NCBI GenBank assembly: GCA_001940645.1
Contig: MDVS01000132.1
Span: 1-24,069, forward strand
DNA length: 24,069 bases
Direction of reading: 5' to 3'
DNA from: Candidatus Heimdallarchaeota archaeon LC_3
GTDB lineage: Archaea; Asgardarchaeota; Heimdallarchaeia; Hodarchaeales; LC-3
The notes beneath the pieces are model-generated. The model had not been told where the DNA came from. It was given only the letters and a program-made list of their open reading frames with translations, and did not search any database. The position numbers and the translations under genes are program-made. Below are positions 1 to 8,403 of the stretch, one piece after another. The stretch's first letter is position 1. The number at the start of each line of letters is the position of its first letter.

Positions 1-1
1 T

Positions 2-427
2 CAGGAGAAAGAGATTAATACACTAATATATGGCCGTTGTAAGGTTTTTGCTATTCGTCAAGGTGATAGTTCTACTATCAAATATTATTTAACAAATCTG
101 GTGAAGATGACTATTCAGACGTTTTCTAAACGTTGGAGTGATCATTGGGAGGTAGAAAACCTTCATGCGAAAGTAAAAAAGTTCTTTGGGTTTGAAGATT
201 GCTATTCTGGGAAGGAGGACTTTAATTTATGTTATTGGGAATTAAGTTATTTTTTATATTATTTATTCCGGTTATATCAAGAACAATTACGAAAAAAAGG
301 AATAGATTATACCCTTTTGAAACTTTGGGAATGTTATTGTACTGATTATGATATTTCTAAGGCTAAAAAACATTTTTATTCAAAATCAAAAATGAAATCG
401 TTTAAAAAGAGGATATTAGCAGGATGA
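2..427 (+). CDS. DDE transposase, C-terminal fragment (5' end outside window)
   Basis: The reading frame is open from base 2 to the TGA at 425-427, so this is the last ~141 residues of a longer protein entering from the left; the GTG at 101 is internal. The tail has the typical end of IS4/IS701-like DDE transposases: a short beta strand (YYLTNL), then RWSDHWEVENLHAKVKKFFG, where E of WEVEN fits the catalytic third acidic residue followed by the helix that packs against the RNase H fold, and an aromatic-rich region (YWELSYFLYYLFRLYQ) matching the 'laYll' C-terminal helix. The end is basic. Whether the element is intact cannot be judged because its 5' half and left terminal repeat lie outside. 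The exact IS family is uncertain. Confidence 0.65.
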   Translation, partial: QEKEINTLIYGRCKVFAIRQGDSSTIKYYLTNLVKMTIQTFSKRWSDHWEVENLHAKVKKFFGFEDCYSGKEDFNLCYWELSYFLYYLFRLYQEQLRKKGIDYTLLKLWECYCTDYDISKAKKHFYSKSKMKSFKKRILAG

Positions 428-537
428 TGTAAAATCTATGTTAATTTAAATTATGCTTACAGTATTGAAAATCCAACATCAGGATTTCTTATTAAAACTA
501 CTAAAAAGAATAGATCAAACTTGTCATATTGTGAAAT

Positions 538-546
538 AAAAAAAAA
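538..546 (-). terminator. T-run terminator of the 763-residue membrane protein gene
   Basis: A run of nine A on the plus strand is a T-run on the coding strand about 38 bases past the stop codon of the minus-strand gene. Oligo-T tracts are the usual archaeal termination signal. No clear hairpin is needed or seen. Confidence 0.4.
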
Positions 547-583
547 GAGAAGAAAGAAAAATTTGGTTATTAAATTATTAATA

Positions 584-2875
584 TTAACCTGATCCAAATA
601 GATCTCCTATACCAAGATTATTTACTATATCTAGTATAGCATCTATTTGGTTAGTGAGTAATGTGGAATTTAGCAATTCAATCATAACTTTAGAAACAAC
701 CCATAAGCCATTATAAGTTGCAGGAATAGCACCAAAACCTATGTTTGTTGAATTTAAATTGGTTGGATTATTTGACGGACTGCTAGGCCATATGAAACTT
801 TCCATCCAGCTTATCCTTGCTCCATTGTCTAATAAAGAGCCAGATGTAGTATTCATATTATTCAGTATTTCCCATGCAAGTGCTGAATTATCCTTAGTAT
901 CTTGATAAAACCCTAATACTTCAGCTTTTGTGGCATTATCAGTTAAAGCAAGATGAACTTTAGCACTTGCTTTCCCGAACGCTTTGTATGCTTCAAATGA
1001 ATATGTCAAAGCAGTGAACATTTCACTCAACAGTTCTAAATTAGAATCAAACTCGTCAACCATTTGTTTCACAGTTCTGAAAACCGTAACTGATCCTTCT
1101 TCACCAACAAAAACAGGATTTAAGGATCCATAACGAGGATTTGCTATTGCCATATCCAATAAATTATTTGCTATTGAGATATTTGAAGATGCTAGGCTTA
1201 ATTGAGATGATGCCATGGCTAAATTACCACTAATGCCATCCCAAGTACCATCGAGACCACTAGTAGAATTATCAGACATATCTATAGCACTCATACCCGT
1301 CATTAAATTTTGCATTGAAAGAAAGAAGTCAATTCCATTTGCTGCTGAATAAGAGAACGGTATTAATAATGAATTAAGATCTTTCGCTAAATTAATTATT
1401 CCATCAATAGGTATAGGGATTACTTGTTCTCCAGAAGTAATATTAATTGGAGCAACATCAGTAACAGTGCTTAATATGCTGTCTGATTGAATAAAATCAC
1501 CAGTGGCATCTATTATTAAGGAACTTGCTTTAGAAAGATCATTTTCTCCTAATGCAGTTGTTGCTAATATAGTCTTATATGTCCCATTTAAAAACGGATT
1601 GATAGCACCCCAACTTTTGTCTAAAGCACTGAGTCCACTATCTAATGCTGAAATGAATTGTTCAATATTTATTACATTATTTAATTCACCGACGTCTGTT
1701 ATTGAGCTGGCTCGTTCAATACCATAAACTAAACCGCAATTTTCAATTCCTTCAGGATGATCCACGTCTTTACAATTCCAAGCTTTAGTGAAATTAGAAA
1801 ATCCTAGATCAATGAAATCTAATCCTATCTTGAAATTAGGATCATAATTACTACTACTGGTGGATGAAATTGCTTGTGTTGTTCTACTCATTCCTTCTTG
1901 AGCGTTAAAAAGAATGAAATATATTTCAGGCATAACACCAGAAATTTCCGCCATTGTTGCTACAAGATCTAGAACAGCATCAATGTTTTGGAGATCCTCT
2001 GGTAACTGGTTGATAGCAAAAGAGAAGAATAAATTACCTCTTAATTGATTGAATCTCTCATCTGCTTTCAGAAAATTAATTTTAGCTTTTGCAGTATGTT
2101 CACGAAGATTTTCTACATCAATATTTGTAAAATCTATGCCTGTGTCTTGACCAGCTACGACTACAGCTCCGTTACTAGGTGCAAAACCTGCATATAACTC
2201 TCCTAATCCTCCAACAATGAAACCTGCAGCACCCGTTGTCGAAGAAACTGCGTGGATTGTTATTGGCATTATTAACAAAAAGACAATTGCAAATAAGATT
2301 GCAAAAGGCTTTAAAATTACCGCAAAGATTTTGATATTACCTTCAGTATCCCAAAACAGGGTAGCAACACTTGAAGCAAAAAATGACCCCAAAAAGAAAA
2401 CTACAGCAATAATTACTAAATCTAAGATTATTAACATACTAAGCAAATCATTTACAGTTGTGCTACCAAAAACTATTGTGTTAGCATCAAAACCTAAAGT
2501 ACCCGCATTTGTTTCGATAATTCCTAAAATTGGCTCTCTAAGAACACCAAACACAGAATAGGGATTATATGATGATGATCCTAATAATCCACCAATAATA
2601 AACTCATAAACGATTATAACGACCCAAATCATTGGTACAGAAAATAACACTCCTCTTAATTTCGACCTAGTCAAAATACCTGGTAAACAGAAAAATATCG
2701 CTAATAGAACAACTTCTATTTGCGCAAGTATTGCGTTAGAACCTGCACCAATTACACTGAAAATTATCAGAGTTAATAAAGACACTAAAAATGCAATTGG
2801 TAAAGCAAATTTCAACGGAATATATCGCTTTTGACCATTTGCGTAAATTAACCCGCTATTCGATTCACTGATCAT
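584..2875 (-). CDS. Polytopic membrane protein with large extracytoplasmic domain, function unknown
   Basis: 763 residues. I do not recognise a family. Five hydrophobic segments lie in the first 210 residues (about 22-43, 48-68, 76-98, 144-170, 183-210). They are followed by ~550 residues rich in Ser, Asn and Asp, with many NxS/T sites, no strong membrane segment and no obvious repeats or catalytic motif. The tail probably lies outside the cell given an odd number of segments and a cytoplasmic N terminus, but this is inferred. The soluble part is predicted mostly helical by eye (e.g. 'NLREHTAKAKINFLKADERFNQL') and resembles an elongated ectodomain rather than an enzyme. The start is well supported: GGTGA lies 7 bases before ATG 2875. 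It stands alone, with a T-run after the stop. Candidates are a surface receptor or an ABC/MmpL-like scaffold fragment; neither is shown. Confidence 0.75.
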   Translation of the reverse strand: MISESNSGLIYANGQKRYIPLKFALPIAFLVSLLTLIIFSVIGAGSNAILAQIEVVLLAIFFCLPGILTRSKLRGVLFSVPMIWVVIIVYEFIIGGLLGSSSYNPYSVFGVLREPILGIIETNAGTLGFDANTIVFGSTTVNDLLSMLIILDLVIIAVVFFLGSFFASSVATLFWDTEGNIKIFAVILKPFAILFAIVFLLIMPITIHAVSSTTGAAGFIVGGLGELYAGFAPSNGAVVVAGQDTGIDFTNIDVENLREHTAKAKINFLKADERFNQLRGNLFFSFAINQLPEDLQNIDAVLDLVATMAEISGVMPEIYFILFNAQEGMSRTTQAISSTSSSNYDPNFKIGLDFIDLGFSNFTKAWNCKDVDHPEGIENCGLVYGIERASSITDVGELNNVINIEQFISALDSGLSALDKSWGAINPFLNGTYKTILATTALGENDLSKASSLIIDATGDFIQSDSILSTVTDVAPINITSGEQVIPIPIDGIINLAKDLNSLLIPFSYSAANGIDFFLSMQNLMTGMSAIDMSDNSTSGLDGTWDGISGNLAMASSQLSLASSNISIANNLLDMAIANPRYGSLNPVFVGEEGSVTVFRTVKQMVDEFDSNLELLSEMFTALTYSFEAYKAFGKASAKVHLALTDNATKAEVLGFYQDTKDNSALAWEILNNMNTTSGSLLDNGARISWMESFIWPSSPSNNPTNLNSTNIGFGAIPATYNGLWVVSKVMIELLNSTLLTNQIDAILDIVNNLGIGDLFGSG

Positions 2876-3127
2876 ATTATTTCACCAATTAAAAATCAAA
2901 TTTAAAACAAAAATATTAATCAAGACTTTTTTTTATTTCAATACTTAATTACTAATGAAAATTTTGTCGAAAAAAAATATTAAGTAATTATTATTACGTA
3001 AAATATCCTTATTTATAAAAATATACAAATTGCCTATTTTATTATGCTAAAAACTAAATTTTCTTCAACTACAAAATTCAAGTAAGAAATTTCTAATTAA
3101 ACAAAACAGGTGTATTAATTAAAAAGG

Positions 3128-4576
3128 CTAAATAGAGCTAGATAATACTTTCATGTTAATTATACCTTTAGCAAATAATTTTGAATTTGAAGCAAACATC
3201 TTTAATCCATATGATTCCATTGCATACTTTATTTCTCGTACAGTATTTTGCATAATTTTAGAAGGCCTAAGGTAAAAACGTTTATAACATTCTTTGACTT
3301 CCTCTTTCAATTCTTCTCTTGTAATTCCATTTAGTTCAACAATAGGATTAAATAAGTTATACTTCGAATAATCAAGTTCCTTAATTTTTTCTTGTTCTCT
3401 CATTTGATTAAAAAACGGAGTTCCAGGATATGGTGTGCTTATTGTAAATATCGCCAAACTTGGATCAAGTCTATTAATTGTCCAATCAATAGTTTTTCTA
3501 ATAGTTTTCTTAGTCTCGGTTGGAAAACCAAAAGAAATTGAAGCCAAAGTATCTAAGTGCGCTTTTTTGCTATTATCAAAAAATGTTTCAATCATGCCGA
3601 TATTCGTTTCTTTCTTAACAGAATCCAATATTTCTTGGTCACCTGATTCAACTCCCACAAAAATTAGTCGACATCCAGCTTTTCGCATGGTAGCCAACAT
3701 TTTTAATCCACCTCGATCAGCACGAACAGTAGCACCCCAATAAATGTCATGGGTTTTCCTAACATCACTAATTGCTTTACAAATTCTCATCACACGTTTT
3801 TCTGAGGTAAAAAATAAATCATCGACAAATGCAACTGCTTTAACTTTAAATTTTTCTCTAATCTCCAACATTTCTGCTGCAATGCTTTCAGGAGTTCTTG
3901 TTCTCCATTTTCTTCCATAAAAAGATGTAACAGCACAAAATTCACAATCATAAGGACAGCCTCGGGAGGTTATCATAGTTGTAGCTGGTAAAGCGGACCC
4001 AAAAATGCGGTAATGTTCCATAGGTAACAAATGTCTAGCAGGAAATGGTAATTCATTAATATCTTTAATTAAAGGAGCATTAGGTGTGTGTTTTACAAAA
4101 CCGTTTTCATTAAATGAAATTCCACGAATATTTGTCCAATCTTTTCCATCATCAACTGCTAAAACAAATTCTCTGAAAGTGTATTCCGCTTCTCCACGAA
4201 AAATGATATCAACAGATTTATTAGCCATTAAAACTTCTTCTGCCATAGGTGAGGCATGATGTCCACCCCAAACTACATAAGGAACATCCTCTTCTTTTGC
4301 TATTCTTGATGATTCAACAGCGTCATAATAGTTTGGAGTTTTCACCTGTAATCCAAGTATATCAGGTTTAAATCTCTTAATAATTTGACGTAAATCTTCA
4401 CTTGTTATGCCTATTGTTCTAGAATCAATTATCCTGACTTTTCCTTGGTAACCTGCTTCTTCCAAAACAGAAGCCATATAAGCAAGCCCGAGTGGAGGTG
4501 CTGAGAAATTCAAAAAGTTCGATATCTGATATTTACTCTCACCTATACCTGGTGGTATAGCAAGTAGAACCTTCAT
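3128..4576 (-). CDS. Radical SAM protein with N-terminal B12-binding-like domain
   Basis: 482 residues. Residues 1-140 form a Rossmann-like B12-binding domain (MKVLLAIPPG start, PPLGLAYMASVLEEAG, VVWGGHHAS at 101-109). Residues ~195-420 form the radical SAM barrel with the [4Fe-4S]/SAM cysteines C207, C211 and C214 in CPYDCEFC, preceded by SRG. A C-terminal helical region follows. The order matches the BchE/P-methylase-type cobalamin radical SAM family, which does methylations, ring formations or rearrangements. The classical cobalamin DxHxxG is not intact: the matching stretch is DSRTIGI (51-57), with Arg where His would coordinate cobalt, so cobalamin may bind base-off without His or not at all. 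No neighbour indicates a substrate. An AGGTAATT motif lies 42 bases upstream. Confidence 0.85.
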   Translation of the reverse strand: MKVLLAIPPGIGESKYQISNFLNFSAPPLGLAYMASVLEEAGYQGKVRIIDSRTIGITSEDLRQIIKRFKPDILGLQVKTPNYYDAVESSRIAKEEDVPYVVWGGHHASPMAEEVLMANKSVDIIFRGEAEYTFREFVLAVDDGKDWTNIRGISFNENGFVKHTPNAPLIKDINELPFPARHLLPMEHYRIFGSALPATTMITSRGCPYDCEFCAVTSFYGRKWRTRTPESIAAEMLEIREKFKVKAVAFVDDLFFTSEKRVMRICKAISDVRKTHDIYWGATVRADRGGLKMLATMRKAGCRLIFVGVESGDQEILDSVKKETNIGMIETFFDNSKKAHLDTLASISFGFPTETKKTIRKTIDWTINRLDPSLAIFTISTPYPGTPFFNQMREQEKIKELDYSKYNLFNPIVELNGITREELKEEVKECYKRFYLRPSKIMQNTVREIKYAMESYGLKMFASNSKLFAKGIINMKVLSSSI

Positions 4577-4617
4577 AAAATTTTAACCAAATGTTTTTAG
4601 AAGGATGAGTTTAATAA

Positions 4618-4625
4618 AGGTAATT
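4618..4625. promoter_or_regulatory. AGGTAATT motif, copy 1
   Basis: An 8-base motif in the gap upstream of the radical SAM gene. The same octamer recurs in non-coding DNA at 5961, 6074, 6104 and 10702. Shared occurrence in upstream regions suggests a regulator site, which is unproven. Confidence 0.25.
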
Positions 4626-4672
4626 TCTTATCAAAATACGTATACTTTGAATACAAACCTTTTTTTGAAAAA

Positions 4673-5704
4673 TTATTTTATATATGCGTAAAGACAAAGA
4701 TTTGATCCACTTGTTGCACATAGTGGTTTATCTGCTTTAAATTCTAAATCCATAAACACAGAAACATATTCCTGAAAAATTATTGCAATAAAATTACAAA
4801 ATTCTTCTGATGTCTGATGTTTGCCATAAAACAAAAATTCATCAAAAGAATCGGGTTTCAATGCTCCCATTCCTTCAATTGCACCATTAGGTTCAGTATT
4901 TGGATAAAATTCTCTCATTTTTCCAGCAAAACGTTTACCTAGATCACTTGCACTTTCTTTCCATTTTTCCTCTTTTGCAGATCTTTGAAATAAAAAGAGT
5001 AAAAGATTTAAGTTACCTAAATTATATGATTCTAGATCAGCAGGATATTTTTCTTTTAATAAGTCTAAAGTTTCTTCCATTAATGTTTTAGCTGCAAGAG
5101 CTTCATCAATATCTGGACCAATAAATGGTTCTATAAGAGATTTATATCTAGTGGAAGTAATTTTAGTAGTTGTCGGTTTAGAGCCAGATTCTGATTCTGA
5201 ATTTTTTGTAGGTTGAATTACATCAACTTGAGGAGTATCAGCTATATCAATTGGAGATATATCACCATATCGTTCACGAATTTCATACCCAACTATGATT
5301 CTAGGTGGCAATTGTCCAGTAATTTGAGAAACATCAGGTTTTTCTCCTAAAAGCTTTTTTCCTAATGATCCAATTAAAGAATGCATAATGACTTTAGTAA
5401 CATTGTCCGTTTTTGGATCTTGCCACATTCGCGAAGTTCCGATCATAAATCTTCCTATTTTTTGCTCTGGATACCATTTTACATCTACAGGAGAAAAACC
5501 CAACCATTGTAGGAATTTAGCAGTATTTTCCTCTAATTTTCTCTCATCTGGATCAAAAGATTGTTCAACTGTTTGTTCTATTATCTCTGATACTTGTTCT
5601 ACCCAGTTACTTACTATTTTCGAATACTTAGAAGCAAAAAGGTAAATCGATTGCATTAAAAACTTTTTAGCTTTTACACCGATAACTTGATCAGCTAAAC
5701 CCAT
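4673..5704 (-). CDS. Unrecognised 343-residue soluble protein
   Basis: No family recognised. The protein has two apparent domains. The first (1-165) has helices 1-65 and then a strand-rich part (FSPVDVKWYPEQKIGRFMIG, PRIIVGYEIRERYG). A Ser/Thr/Lys-rich linker covers ~166-190. A helical C-terminal domain ends with FKADKPLCATSGSNLCLYAYIK; the C-x6-C pair set in strand-like sequence is loosely like the Cys-containing ends of V4R/heme-NO-binding type ligand domains, but that is weak. There is no signal peptide or membrane segment. Start ATG 5704 has GGAG about 11 bases upstream. It is divergent from the diiron-protein gene across a 472-bp gap and 96 bp upstream of the radical SAM gene, so the two minus-strand genes could be co-transcribed. 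Confidence 0.7.
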   Translation of the reverse strand: MGLADQVIGVKAKKFLMQSIYLFASKYSKIVSNWVEQVSEIIEQTVEQSFDPDERKLEENTAKFLQWLGFSPVDVKWYPEQKIGRFMIGTSRMWQDPKTDNVTKVIMHSLIGSLGKKLLGEKPDVSQITGQLPPRIIVGYEIRERYGDISPIDIADTPQVDVIQPTKNSESESGSKPTTTKITSTRYKSLIEPFIGPDIDEALAAKTLMEETLDLLKEKYPADLESYNLGNLNLLLFLFQRSAKEEKWKESASDLGKRFAGKMREFYPNTEPNGAIEGMGALKPDSFDEFLFYGKHQTSEEFCNFIAIIFQEYVSVFMDLEFKADKPLCATSGSNLCLYAYIK

Positions 5705-6176
5705 TAATTTTTTTCTCCAATTTATGATAGGAACATGAAAATTAAGCTTTACTACTGATTCTTTAGTTTAAATGTCGTTTTAAAATCTCTTTTATGAGAC
5801 ACCAATAATATTGATAATGAAGTAAATTAAATAATTAGAGCAAATTTCAGTCCTTAAAAATCACTTCCAGATTCAAAATTTGTATTATAATCAATACCTT
5901 GTTTTTAATTTGAAATTTTTATATACCTATAATAGACAATAAATTGGCAATATGAGTATTAGGTAATTTATCCTCTTGAAAATAATAATGTAAACACATT
6001 TATAAGTAAAAAGCAAACCCCCTTTTGAAATACTTCACATTGATAAGGCTGATCCTGTGTTTTTACTGAATGTAGGTAATTTTTGGTTTACCTAAGATTT
6101 TAAAGGTAATTCGTAAACATCCAGTTATTATTAATTATAATGTAAATAATGATGAAAAATTGTTTGGTTGATATGA
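5705..6176. promoter_or_regulatory. 472-bp divergent intergenic region with TATA box and AGGTAATT repeats
   Basis: The gap separates the minus-strand 343-residue gene from the plus-strand diiron-protein gene. A strong archaeal TATA-type tract TTTTTATATA lies at 5916-5925, about 250 bp before the ATG at 6177, and a weaker ATTTATAAG at 5998-6006. AGGTAATT occurs at 5961-5968, 6074-6081 and 6104-6111. The 6074 copy can pair with TTACCT at 6088-6093 as a small hairpin. If the 5916 box is used, the transcript would have a leader of over 200 bases or a separate small RNA would exist; no convincing ORF lies in it. Confidence 0.45.
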
Positions 6177-7106
6177 ATGTCTCAAAAAATAACTGAAATT
6201 TCTCAAGAAATAATGATTAAAGTTGAAGCTGGTGAAATAAGTCAAGCAAAATTAACTGAATATAGTCAATTTTTACAAGAAGTTGAAGAAAAATTTCTTA
6301 ATCACCGCATTGTAGTTGATAATAAATATTGCAAATGGTTTGAGACTGAAGGACCAAATAAAGAGCAGACAAAACATTTTATTATCCAATTTAGTGTTTT
6401 TTCTCATCTATTTTTAATAGCTCAACTAAAAAAAATGATTAACTCTGGATCGCTTGAAAGTTATAGAGCAAGCAAAGAAATATTAGTAAATGAGGTTGGA
6501 GTTATCTTTAGAAAGCAATCACAACCTATTGGAATATCGGGTTCTACTTCGAAAGCTTCGGATGAAGAAAAAGATTTATCAGGAGATCCTGCTCTAGTTT
6601 CTACGGAAGGAACAGTAGATGGTGGAGTTTTCAAATTTGCAGCAGGTCACTTTGAATGGTTGTTACGCATAGGAAAAGATATTGATTTAGAGTTTAACGA
6701 TATGGGAAAAAGGAGACATGGAACAAAATCAACACTTTTTTTCTGTGATGAACTAGAAAGAGTTTATGGAAATGATGATCCGAATATTGGAGAAGGAGCG
6801 AGCTTTGCTGTAGAAAATTGGGCGGCCGCGGGATTTTGGAAACAATTAATTAGAGGTTTAAAGAAATTTAAAGAAAATCCGGAAAATAACGTTCCGAAAT
6901 TAAAATTGGCATTTTTTACGTGGCATGATAAAGTTGAGGATCAACATGCTGAACACACTCAAGAAGAACTTGCGGAAGTTTTCTTCGAAGATGGTTTTAA
7001 TAAAGAAAAATTCCTTCATGGTGGATTAGAAATGCTTGATGGAGTAGCTACCTTTTGGGATGGATTGTATGAAGATTTACATTTAACAACTACTGTTTTA
7101 ACCTAA
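6177..7106 (+). CDS. Haem-oxygenase-like diiron oxidase/oxygenase (HDO superfamily), substrate unknown
   Basis: 309 residues, soluble, nearly all helical. The order of potential iron ligands fits the haem-oxygenase-like diiron fold (CADD, UndA and SznF central-domain relatives): E106 in LVNEVG, H158 in AGHFEWLL, E213 in AVENWAAAG, then H250-x3-E254-x2-H257 in WHDKVEDQH. The last motif is H-x3-[DE]-x2-H, as in CADD-type proteins. An extra 40-residue Ser/Gly-rich insertion (about 111-150) separates the first Glu from the first His, which is longer than usual. Members oxidise small molecules, amino acids or fatty acids with O2, or supply pABA by self-sacrifice; the substrate cannot be told here. 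No partner enzyme is adjacent. Start ATG 6177 has a weak GGTTGAT upstream. A T-run ends the gene. Confidence 0.75.
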   Translation: MSQKITEISQEIMIKVEAGEISQAKLTEYSQFLQEVEEKFLNHRIVVDNKYCKWFETEGPNKEQTKHFIIQFSVFSHLFLIAQLKKMINSGSLESYRASKEILVNEVGVIFRKQSQPIGISGSTSKASDEEKDLSGDPALVSTEGTVDGGVFKFAAGHFEWLLRIGKDIDLEFNDMGKRRHGTKSTLFFCDELERVYGNDDPNIGEGASFAVENWAAAGFWKQLIRGLKKFKENPENNVPKLKLAFFTWHDKVEDQHAEHTQEELAEVFFEDGFNKEKFLHGGLEMLDGVATFWDGLYEDLHLTTTVLT

Positions 7107-7127
7107 TAAATTTGAATTTATATTCCA

Positions 7128-7136
7128 TTTTTTTTT
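7128..7136 (+). terminator. T-run terminator between convergent genes
   Basis: Nine T in a row 21 bases after the stop of the diiron-protein gene, inside the 74-bp convergent gap with the LRR gene. Confidence 0.5.
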
Positions 7137-7180
7137 ATAGATTTATTAATCCCGTAATTTTTTCCAAGTTTATGTGTTTC

Positions 7181-7663
7181 TTATTTTCTAAATCTGTTTA
7201 GAAAAGTTTTTACATCATTTTTAGTGGCGAATGAATTTTCACTATAATTTCCGAAAGTTCTTGTTTCTGTTAAATTCTTGTTTCCTCTAACTTCTAGATA
7301 GTGTAAATTCACCAGAAAAATATATTCTTTAGAAAATGACGAGTCACTGAAGTTATTCTTCCATAAATCCAATTTTAACAAATTCCGTAATGTTGTTATT
7401 GATTCGGGAAGTTCTTGAATATTATTATTACTTAAAAAAAGTTCCGTTAATTCAGAAAGAATCCCTATAGATTGAGGTAAGGAATTTAATTTTTTATTAG
7501 AAAGGCCAAGTGATAATACATGCTTTTTTTTAGCTACAAAACCAAATTTAAGATTGTCTGAACTTTTTCTATTAGGAATAGGTTCTCCCAAAATTTTTTC
7601 TAATTCTTCTAATATTGCTACTTCTTCTGGAACTAATTTTGCGTCCTGATATGTATCAGCCAT
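7181..7663 (-). CDS. Small leucine-rich repeat protein
   Basis: 160 residues, no signal peptide, so cytoplasmic. An N-terminal helical cap (1-45, with VAILEELEKILGEPIP) is followed by about three to four LRR units of the 'typical/bacterial-eukaryotic' kind from ~48 to 128: LGLSNKKLNSLPQSIG, LTELFLSNNNIQELPESI, LLKLDLWKNNFSD and LHYLEVRGNKNL. The consensus LxxLxLxxNxLxxLPxxI is clear. A charged tail of ~30 residues closes the protein. Short LRR proteins of this shape, with the same cap, are abundant in Asgard genomes, where they are thought to be protein-binding modules; no partner is known. ATG 7663 is preceded by GGTGA at good spacing. It converges with the diiron-protein gene. Confidence 0.85.
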   Translation of the reverse strand: MADTYQDAKLVPEEVAILEELEKILGEPIPNRKSSDNLKFGFVAKKKHVLSLGLSNKKLNSLPQSIGILSELTELFLSNNNIQELPESITTLRNLLKLDLWKNNFSDSSFSKEYIFLVNLHYLEVRGNKNLTETRTFGNYSENSFATKNDVKTFLNRFRK

Positions 7664-8403
7664 TAAATTGTCACCAAATAATAAATTACTTGTATCAAAT
7701 AAAAATAAATAATAATTTTATATTAAAAAACGCTATTAAACAATTTTTCTAATATAGAAGGGGAGAAAAAATATATTTTTAAAAATTTTTTATATTAAAC
7801 TTATCAAAATATAGAATAACGTTTAATGATTTCAATATAATGATTATTATTGTAAAATTAGAATAGGTGATATTTATTAAGAAAATATTAAAAAAAGCAA
7901 TTAATTTGCTTTATGTTCAATGTTATCTTGAACTGTCACCATTCTGTTAAAATTTAGAATTATATATTCAAAAATGGATAAAAAGTAACTTCAAAACCGT
8001 CTTTGCTGTTAAAGTTGTCATGCTCTGTGAGCTTGTTTCATAGAAAAAAATTGTTTAATACTTTCTTACCATCGATACAGAACTTATAAAGGTCGTAAGT
8101 GTTTTATTTGCAACTCTAAGAATACCAAATAAAGAACAGCCATTTTTGTGATATAGAAATTCTTTCCTAAGAAATTAAAAAATGTTTTGAAAATATAAAT
8201 AATAAATTTAGAATTATTAATTTTATTATCGATGATTTATTATCTTACAGGATTTTTATTATGCGATTTCTAAAAGTTTTCAATAAATAAGTTTTTAGAA
8301 TAGTCTTTCCAATATATCATATAAGCGACATTACTACTAAAAGAAAAGAACAACAAATATTTATTAAATACTAGGGCAATTAAAATTCAGAGGAATAATC
8401 AAA
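7664..8403. other. 740-bp gene-free region with two adjacent small palindromes
   Basis: No ORF, tRNA or known RNA is seen. The region is very AT-rich. Two perfect short inverted repeats lie side by side: AAGCAA (7895-7900) with TTGCTT (7906-7911), and GTTCAA (7915-7920) with TTGAAC (7928-7933). They could be hairpins of an RNA or paired operator sites. The 3' end supplies the Roadblock ribosome-binding site (AGAGGAA just before 8404). Confidence 0.4.

Noticed and set aside
101..427. Separate 108-residue protein starting at GTG 101
   Set aside because: The frame is open upstream to the window edge and the upstream codons continue a transposase-like sequence, so it is an internal codon.
2217..2561. 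114-codon plus-strand ORF inside the 763-residue gene
   Set aside because: It is opposite to the membrane-spanning part, and its Lys/Ile/Thr-rich sequence is the complement of hydrophobic codons.
6149..6196. Short ORF (15 codons) starting at ATGATG and overlapping the diiron gene start
   Set aside because: No ribosome-binding site and no sign of conservation can be seen; it is too short to support.
6822..6829. GCGGCCGC sites here and at 14597-14604 in AT-rich DNA
   Set aside because: Both encode Ala-Ala-Ala in structured helices of real proteins; this is chance, not an engineered or mobile sequence.
7664..8403. Possible tRNA, CRISPR or C/D-box RNA in the longest gap
   Set aside because: No cloverleaf with a TTCGA-type arm, no regularly spaced repeats, and no paired C and D boxes were found.
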